Of a stretch of 64,000 nt of DNA, positions 59,672 through 64,000 are shown piece after piece. The notes beneath the pieces are model-generated. The model was not told the DNA's origin. It saw nothing but the letters and a program-made list of their open reading frames with translations, and searched no databases. Origin of the DNA: Thermomonas sp. (GTDB taxonomy: Bacteria; Pseudomonadota; Gammaproteobacteria; Xanthomonadales; Xanthomonadaceae); the NCBI RefSeq assembly GCF_029945965.1, contig NZ_JAQSDO010000015.1:62001-126000 (forward strand). The letters are read 5' to 3'. Position 1 is the stretch's first letter. Every line of letters begins with the position of its first letter. Made by a program: the position numbers and the translations under genes.

Positions 59672-59689
59672 AAGCATGCGAGCATGCTT
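59672..59689. promoter_or_regulatory. 18-bp palindrome in the divergent gabT/CoA-transferase region
   Basis: AAGCATGC-GA-GCATGCTT is a perfect 8-2-8 inverted repeat, 33 bases upstream of the CoA-transferase ATG and about 160 bases before gabT. It is a good candidate for a repressor or activator site shared by both genes. No local regulator gene is in the window. Confidence 0.45.
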
Positions 59690-59849
59690 TGTGCTGTTGC
59701 CAGATTCTGCCGCATAGCCATCTGAATTTTTCAGGATGCATGCAGGACAGGCCTTGCACGAAGATCTGGCTCCATCCATCCTCAGAAACTGGCCCTATGA
59801 CTTTCTTTTTGCCGGGCCGACACTGGGCATCACACTCTGGAGCAACTGC

Positions 59850-61133
59850 ATGACCAGCAATGCAAACCTGCTGCAACGTCGATTGGCCGCCATCCCCCAC
59901 GGAGTCCGCACCGCAATGCCGGTGTTCACAGCGCGCGCGTTGAACGCCGAAATGTGGGATGTCGAGGGTCGTCGCTACATCGACTTTGGCGCAGGCATCG
60001 CCGTGCTCAACGTCGGCCATTGCCATCCGCGCGTGGTGGCCGCGGCTCGTGCGCAGTTGGAGCAGTACACCCACACTGGATTCCAGGTGACGGCCTACGA
60101 GCCCTACATCGCGCTGGCCGAACGGCTGAACGCATTGGCGCCAATCGACGGCCCGGCCAAGTCCATCCTGTTTTCCACCGGCGCCGAAGCGGTCGAGAAC
60201 GCGGTCAAGATCGCGCGCAAGGCGACCGGGCGTTCGGCAGTGATCGCGTTCAGCGGCGGCTTCCACGGCCGCACTTTCATGGCGATGGCGCTGACCGGCA
60301 AGACCGCGCCGTACAAGCGCGGCTTCGGGCCGTTGCCGGGCGAGGTCTATCACTTGCCATTTCCCGTCGAGCACATGGGCATCAGCGTGCAGCACAGCCT
60401 GGATGCGTTGCAGATGCTGTTCAAGGCCGATGTCGCGGCTGATGAAGTGGCGGCGATCATCCTCGAACCGGTGCAGGGCGAGGGCGGTTTCAACGTGGCG
60501 CCGCCCGCTTTGTTGCAGGCATTGCGCGAGGTCTGCGACAGGCACGGCATTCTGCTGATCGCCGATGAGATCCAGACCGGCTTCGCGCGCACCGGGCGCA
60601 TGTTCGGCATCGAGCATTCCGGAGTAAAGCCCGACCTGATCACCGTGGCCAAGTCGCTGGCCGGTGGTTTCCCACTGTCCGGGGTGATCGGGCGTGCAGC
60701 CGTGATGGATGCGGTGGAACCCGGCGGGCTTGGCGGCACCTATGCGGGCTCGCCGGTCGCCTGCGCGGCGGCGCTGGCGGTACTTGACGTGATCGAGGAC
60801 GAAGGGCTGATCGAACGTGCGGGCAGGCTGGGCGCGGTGGTGGTGGCGAAACTGCATGCGCTGGCGGCGCGCGCGGACCTGCGGCCGATCGGGCATATCC
60901 GTGCGGCGGGTTCGATGATCGCGTTCGACCTGCTTGTGGCACGCGACGCTGACAAGGTGGATCCTGCGGCCGCTAGTGATGTGCTGCAGCGCGGACATGC
61001 GCTGGGGTTGATATTGCTGGGTTGTGGCGCGTACGGCGAAGCGGTGCGCCTGCTGTTCCCGCTGACGATTACCGATGCGGTGCTGGATGAGGGACTTGGC
61101 CTGCTTGAACAGGCGCTGGCTATTCCAGCATGA
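59850..61133 (+). CDS. gabT: 4-aminobutyrate / 5-aminovalerate aminotransferase
   Basis: A 427-residue class III aminotransferase. The PLP lysine is Lys268 in TVAKSLAGGFPLSG, Asp239 in IADEIQTGFARTG binds the pyridine nitrogen, and STGAEAVENAVKIAR binds phosphate. This is the GabT/DavT signature; it moves the omega-amino group of GABA or 5-aminovalerate to 2-oxoglutarate. The start at 59850 has GGAG eight bases upstream, and the upstream extension is not needed. It lies 300 bp before the matching dehydrogenase. Confidence 0.92.
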   Translation: MTSNANLLQRRLAAIPHGVRTAMPVFTARALNAEMWDVEGRRYIDFGAGIAVLNVGHCHPRVVAAARAQLEQYTHTGFQVTAYEPYIALAERLNALAPIDGPAKSILFSTGAEAVENAVKIARKATGRSAVIAFSGGFHGRTFMAMALTGKTAPYKRGFGPLPGEVYHLPFPVEHMGISVQHSLDALQMLFKADVAADEVAAIILEPVQGEGGFNVAPPALLQALREVCDRHGILLIADEIQTGFARTGRMFGIEHSGVKPDLITVAKSLAGGFPLSGVIGRAAVMDAVEPGGLGGTYAGSPVACAAALAVLDVIEDEGLIERAGRLGAVVVAKLHALAARADLRPIGHIRAAGSMIAFDLLVARDADKVDPAAASDVLQRGHALGLILLGCGAYGEAVRLLFPLTITDAVLDEGLGLLEQALAIPA

Positions 61134-61209
61134 GCGGGGCATGAGCAACATTTCGCGCGCATGACCGCTGGCTGTTCATCATTCGCGTGGGCGAGGAGTC
61201 AGTGCTGTC

Positions 61210-61431
61210 GTGCGACTTCATCGGTCAAACTCGACCCGTCCGGGTGGCTGGCTGTGCGGTTTTGAGTCGAAGTCCGGGCTCGCTACCGGCACGCTTGCCG
61301 CTAGCTTCATCCTGAGTAGTGGACACTTCGATTATCTGAACTGGCTGGCTATCGCCATGCTTGCGCTTTCTGCGGTTGCTGCATTATTCGCGGCCAGCCA
61401 GGTCGATCAACTGGAACGATCACCAGGATAA
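61210..61431 (+). pseudogene. Short membrane ORF, possible transporter remnant
   Basis: A 73-codon frame beginning with GTG encodes a basic start and one or two hydrophobic stretches (LATGTLAASFILSSG and LNWLAIAMLALSAVAALFAAS), ending QVDQLERSPG. The last helix followed by a charged tail resembles the C-terminal end of a major-facilitator permease. No helices precede it, and other frames between gabT and gabD do not complete one. It may be what is left of a transporter that once stood between the two genes, or a small protein in its own right. Confidence 0.35.
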
Positions 61432-61439
61432 CCAATGCC

Positions 61440-62924
61440 ATGAGTGCCAATAAGACTTCAAATTTCTTTCCAGAGCTTGCCGACCCCGACCTTCTGCGCC
61501 AGCAATGCCTGATCGACGGGCAGTGGCGCGACCAGGTCGACAAGGGCACCTGCGATGTTACCAATCCAGCCAGCGGTGAGTGCCTTGGAACGGTGCCCGA
61601 CATGGGCGCATCTGAAACCAATGCAGCCATCGACGCGGCGCAGGCGGCATTCCCCGCATGGGCGCGCAAGACCGCCAAGGAGCGCGCGCAGGTCCTGCGG
61701 CGCATGTACGAGCTGATGCTCGAACACCAGGATGACCTGGCCATCATCATGACCGCCGAGCAGGGCAAGCCGCTGGCCGAAGCCAAAGGCGAGGTGGTGT
61801 ATGCCGCGGCCTTCCTGGAATGGTTTGGCGAGGAAGCCAAACGCATGTACGGCGACATCATTCCCGGCCACGCTGCAGACAAACGCATCATGGTCTGGCG
61901 CCAGCCGATTGGCGTGGTGGCGATGGTAACGCCGTGGAATTTTCCATCTGCAATGCTCGCGCGCAAGATCGGCCCGGCATTGGCCGCTGGTTGCACCGTG
62001 GTCTGCAAACCTGCCCTGCAGACACCGTTTTCCGCGCTGGCGCTTGGCGTCATTGGGGAACGCGCCGGGCTTCCGCCGGGCGTGCTGAATATCGTCACTG
62101 GTCATTCCGCAGCCAACATCGGCACGGCCATGACTTCGCACCCGAAGGTGCGCAAGCTCAGCTTTACGGGCTCCACCGAGGTTGGCAAAAAACTCATGGC
62201 GCAGTGCGCCGAAGGCATGAAGCGGGTGTCGCTGGAACTCGGCGGCAATGCGCCGTTCATCGTGTTCGACGATGCCGACCTGGATGCCGCGGTCGATGGC
62301 GCGATCGCCAGCAAGTATCGCAATACCGGGCAGACCTGCGTCTGTGCCAACCGTCTGTTTGTCCAGGACGGCGTGTATGACGAATTCTCGAAGAAGCTCG
62401 CCGTGGCTGTTTCGAAATTGCGGGTCGGCGATGGGCTCAAGGGCGCGACCGATCAAGGCCCGTTGATCGATAAAAAGGCCTTGACCAAGGTCGAGGAGCA
62501 CGTGGCTGATGCGTTGGCCAAAGGCGCGACGCTTGCGGCCGGTGGCAAGCGCCATGCACTCGGCGGCACCTTCTTCGAGCCGACTCTTTTGCTCGACGTT
62601 AACTCGGACATGTTGCTTGCGAAGGAGGAAACCTTCGGGCCGGTGGCGCCGCTGTTTCGCTTCAAGAGCGAAGCCGAAGCGCTTGAAATGGCCAATGCCA
62701 CGGAGTTCGGCCTAGCCGGCTATTTCTACACCCGCGACCTGGCGCGCAGCTGGCGTGTGGCCGAAGCGCTTGAGTGCGGGATCGTCGGCATCAATACCGG
62801 GCTGATCTCGACCGAAGTCGCGCCGTTCGGCGGGATCAAGCAATCCGGTACCGGCCGCGAAGGCTCGAAGTACGGACTGGACGACTACACCGAGCTCAAG
62901 TACACCTGCGTGGGAGGTGTGTGA
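61440..62924 (+). CDS. gabD: Succinate / glutarate semialdehyde dehydrogenase
   Basis: A 494-residue NAD(P)-dependent aldehyde dehydrogenase. The catalytic Cys300 is in NTGQTCVCANR and the general base Glu266 in SLELGGNAP, with GSTEVGKKL in the coenzyme-binding part. The SKYRNTGQTCVCANR stretch is typical of GabD/DavD. It oxidises the semialdehyde made by the aminotransferase to succinate or glutarate. It is followed by two terminator-like stems. Confidence 0.94.
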   Translation: MSANKTSNFFPELADPDLLRQQCLIDGQWRDQVDKGTCDVTNPASGECLGTVPDMGASETNAAIDAAQAAFPAWARKTAKERAQVLRRMYELMLEHQDDLAIIMTAEQGKPLAEAKGEVVYAAAFLEWFGEEAKRMYGDIIPGHAADKRIMVWRQPIGVVAMVTPWNFPSAMLARKIGPALAAGCTVVCKPALQTPFSALALGVIGERAGLPPGVLNIVTGHSAANIGTAMTSHPKVRKLSFTGSTEVGKKLMAQCAEGMKRVSLELGGNAPFIVFDDADLDAAVDGAIASKYRNTGQTCVCANRLFVQDGVYDEFSKKLAVAVSKLRVGDGLKGATDQGPLIDKKALTKVEEHVADALAKGATLAAGGKRHALGGTFFEPTLLLDVNSDMLLAKEETFGPVAPLFRFKSEAEALEMANATEFGLAGYFYTRDLARSWRVAEALECGIVGINTGLISTEVAPFGGIKQSGTGREGSKYGLDDYTELKYTCVGGV

Positions 62925-62937
62925 AGTGAATTTAAAA

Positions 62938-62951
62938 CCGGCCAAGGCCGG
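62938..62951. repeat. First copy of a duplicated terminator stem
   Basis: CCGGCC-AA-GGCCGG, preceded by AAAA, repeats the stem of the real terminator 32 bases later but lacks the trailing T run. Confidence 0.7.
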
Positions 62952-62968
62952 GGAGTGCTTAATAAAAA

Positions 62969-62995
62969 ACCGGCCAAGGCCGGTTTTGTTTTTTT
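62969..62995. terminator. Terminator between gabD and tRNA-Ala
   Basis: ACCGGCC-AA-GGCCGGT is followed by TTTGTTTTTTT on the plus strand and preceded by six A residues, so it works on both strands for the convergent gabD and tRNA-Ala. Confidence 0.9.
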
Positions 62996-63026
62996 CTCTT
63001 CTTGCAACATCCCACCACGTGTGAAG

Positions 63027-63102
63027 TGGTGGAGCGAAGGGGGATCGAACCCCTGACCTCCACGATGCGAACGTGGCGCTCTCCCAGCTGAGCTACCGCC
63101 CC
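63027..63102 (-). tRNA. tRNA-Ala(CGC)
   Basis: On the minus strand a 76-base cloverleaf starts GGGGCGG and ends TCGCTCC-A-CCA, with G-T wobbles in the acceptor. The anticodon loop TTCGCAT in a CCACG/CGTGG stem gives CGC, reading GCG. The T loop is GGTTCGATCCC. Confidence 0.94.
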
Positions 63103-63120
63103 TCTAATACAACGCCGCGA

Positions 63121-63126
63121 ATTATA
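63121..63126 (-). promoter_or_regulatory. -10 element for tRNA-Ala inside the rnd stop region
   Basis: On the minus strand a perfect TATAAT overlaps the TAA stop codon of the RNase D gene. A -35-like TGGCGA is 17 bases upstream but is weak. The tRNA begins 18 bases downstream. Confidence 0.55.
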
Positions 63127-64000
63127 CGTGGGCAGCTGGACTGTCGCCAGCTGCCAGCAGTGGTCCCAGTTTTGGTTCAAGCAGCCTGCGCCGCCATCCT
63201 GACAGGGCGCCAGGCCAGTCCTGGCCGTCCTGCAGGGCTTCCAGCCACTTGCGCGAGGCGAGCAGTCCGTCGGGCAAGCCAAGTTCCGCTGCGAGCGTGG
63301 CCACCGCATCCTGCATCGCACGCAGCTGTTTCTTGTCGCGCTCGTCGCCGCGGGCCAGCGGCGCATCCGCTTCGTCGGGCAGCGGTGTCGTCAATGCCAG
63401 GAACAGAGCATCACACAGGTTGCGCGGGGATTTAGGCGTCGCATCCAGCAGGCTGCGCAGGGCCTTCGCAGCGTCGGGATTCTGGCGCGCGATGGTCATC
63501 GCCAGTTCGTTGTCCAGGATCCAGCTGCGTGGCCGGTCGCTGTGGCGCGCGTGGGTCTCGCGCCAACGCAACAAGCGCAACAGGCGGATCTGCGCATCAC
63601 GGTCCAAGGATTGCGCGCTGCGCAAAGGCAGGTGCGGCCAACGCTCGCCCTCGTCGTCGGCCACTCCGGCCAGCAATCGCTTGCAGTCTTCGACCAGCCA
63701 TTGGCCACGACCGAAGCTGGCCAGCATCTCGTTCAGCTGTCGATGCAGCGCATGCAGGTGGCGCACATCGTCCGCCGCGTACTGGAGTTGTGCTGGCGAC
63801 AGCGGTCGCCGCAGCCAGTCGGAGCGGGTCTCGCCCTTGTCCACGGTGATGTCGATCTGCGCCTGCACCAGCTTCTGGTAGCCCATGCCGCCGCCGATGC
63901 CGGCCAGCGCTGCCGCGATCTGAGTGTCGAACAAGGGCGCCGGTAATACACCGCAGGCATGCTTGAACGCCACCAGGTCCTCGCTGGCGCTGTGCATGAT
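63122..64000 (-). CDS. rnd: Ribonuclease D, C-terminal part (5' end outside window)
   Basis: The frame continues past base 64000, so the N-terminus is missing; 292 codons are visible. The first residues (HSASEDLVAFKHACGV) correspond to the Exo II region, LFDTQIAAALAGIGGGMGYQKLV follows, and SPAQLQYAADDVRHLHAL is Exo III with its Tyr and Asp. Two HRDC domains follow (about 85-170 with RHSDRPRSWILDNELAMTIA, and the last 100 residues). RNase D trims tRNA and small stable RNA 3' ends. Its stop overlaps the -10 element of tRNA-Ala. Confidence 0.95.
   Translation of the reverse strand: MMHSASEDLVAFKHACGVLPAPLFDTQIAAALAGIGGGMGYQKLVQAQIDITVDKGETRSDWLRRPLSPAQLQYAADDVRHLHALHRQLNEMLASFGRGQWLVEDCKRLLAGVADDEGERWPHLPLRSAQSLDRDAQIRLLRLLRWRETHARHSDRPRSWILDNELAMTIARQNPDAAKALRSLLDATPKSPRNLCDALFLALTTPLPDEADAPLARGDERDKKQLRAMQDAVATLAAELGLPDGLLASRKWLEALQDGQDWPGALSGWRRRLLEPKLGPLLAAGDSPAAHV

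Overview
The window looks like a chromosomal segment of a high-GC gammaproteobacterium, most likely a Xanthomonadaceae/Lysobacteraceae member (Lysobacter-Luteimonas-Thermomonas type). The evidence is the protein character, an Oar-like TonB receptor, an O/P-type phosphate porin beside pst, thrABC with a Thr-rich leader, and short intergenic palindromes of the GTAGGAGCGCCC type. No database search was possible, so the genus is an inference. There are no rRNA genes, CRISPR arrays, transposase genes or prophage genes. Nearly all DNA is coding, in tightly overlapping operons.

Region by region. 1-6581 is an accessory-looking block: the tail of a DegT-family PLP enzyme, an arginase-fold hydrolase, a FemAB/GNAT-like transferase, an acyl carrier protein, a ketosynthase, a class III aminotransferase and a HAD phosphatase. 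It may be the edge of a small biosynthetic cluster. 6855-12048 holds tRNA-Leu(CAG), RNase R, RlmB, a small membrane protein, RNase T and an EF-hand protein, with seven REP-like palindromes between genes. 12146-19345 is the phosphate-starvation module: pstS-pstS-pstC-pstA-pstB-phoU on the minus strand and a phosphate porin diverging from it, with three Pho-box-like sites. 19406-29208 carries housekeeping and lipid genes (nth, two crotonases, a degenerate FKBP, a Nudix-rhodanese-ArsC run, a copper chaperone, a thioesterase, uvrA). 29461-38994 is a dense housekeeping stretch (rplU-rpmA-obgE, rpsT, murJ, ribF-ileS-lspA-ispH), followed by tRNA-Thr(CGT).

39555-44471 is the threonine operon thrL-thrA-thrB-thrC with a recognisable leader peptide. 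44504-58438 is the most interesting part. Two divergent gene sets appear dedicated to capturing and dismantling peptidoglycan peptides. On the minus strand are an NlpC/P60 endopeptidase, an L-Ala-D/L-Glu epimerase, an RpiR/MurR-type regulator, a YkuD protein and a dicarboxylate/amino-acid symporter. On the plus strand are a secreted transglutaminase-like protein, a TonB-dependent receptor, a serine beta-lactamase-like hydrolase, and a fusion of a VanX-type D-Ala-D-Ala dipeptidase with a second beta-lactamase-like domain, with all key residues of both enzymes present. Together they could import muropeptides, split D-Ala-D-Ala and gamma-D-Glu-diamino-acid bonds, racemise L-Ala-D-Glu and take up the amino acids.

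58425-62924 is an omega-amino-acid catabolic module: a class III CoA-transferase, a GabT/DavT-like aminotransferase and a GabD/DavD-like semialdehyde dehydrogenase. It could serve GABA or 5-aminovalerate/glutarate. The window ends with tRNA-Ala(CGC) and the C-terminal part of RNase D.
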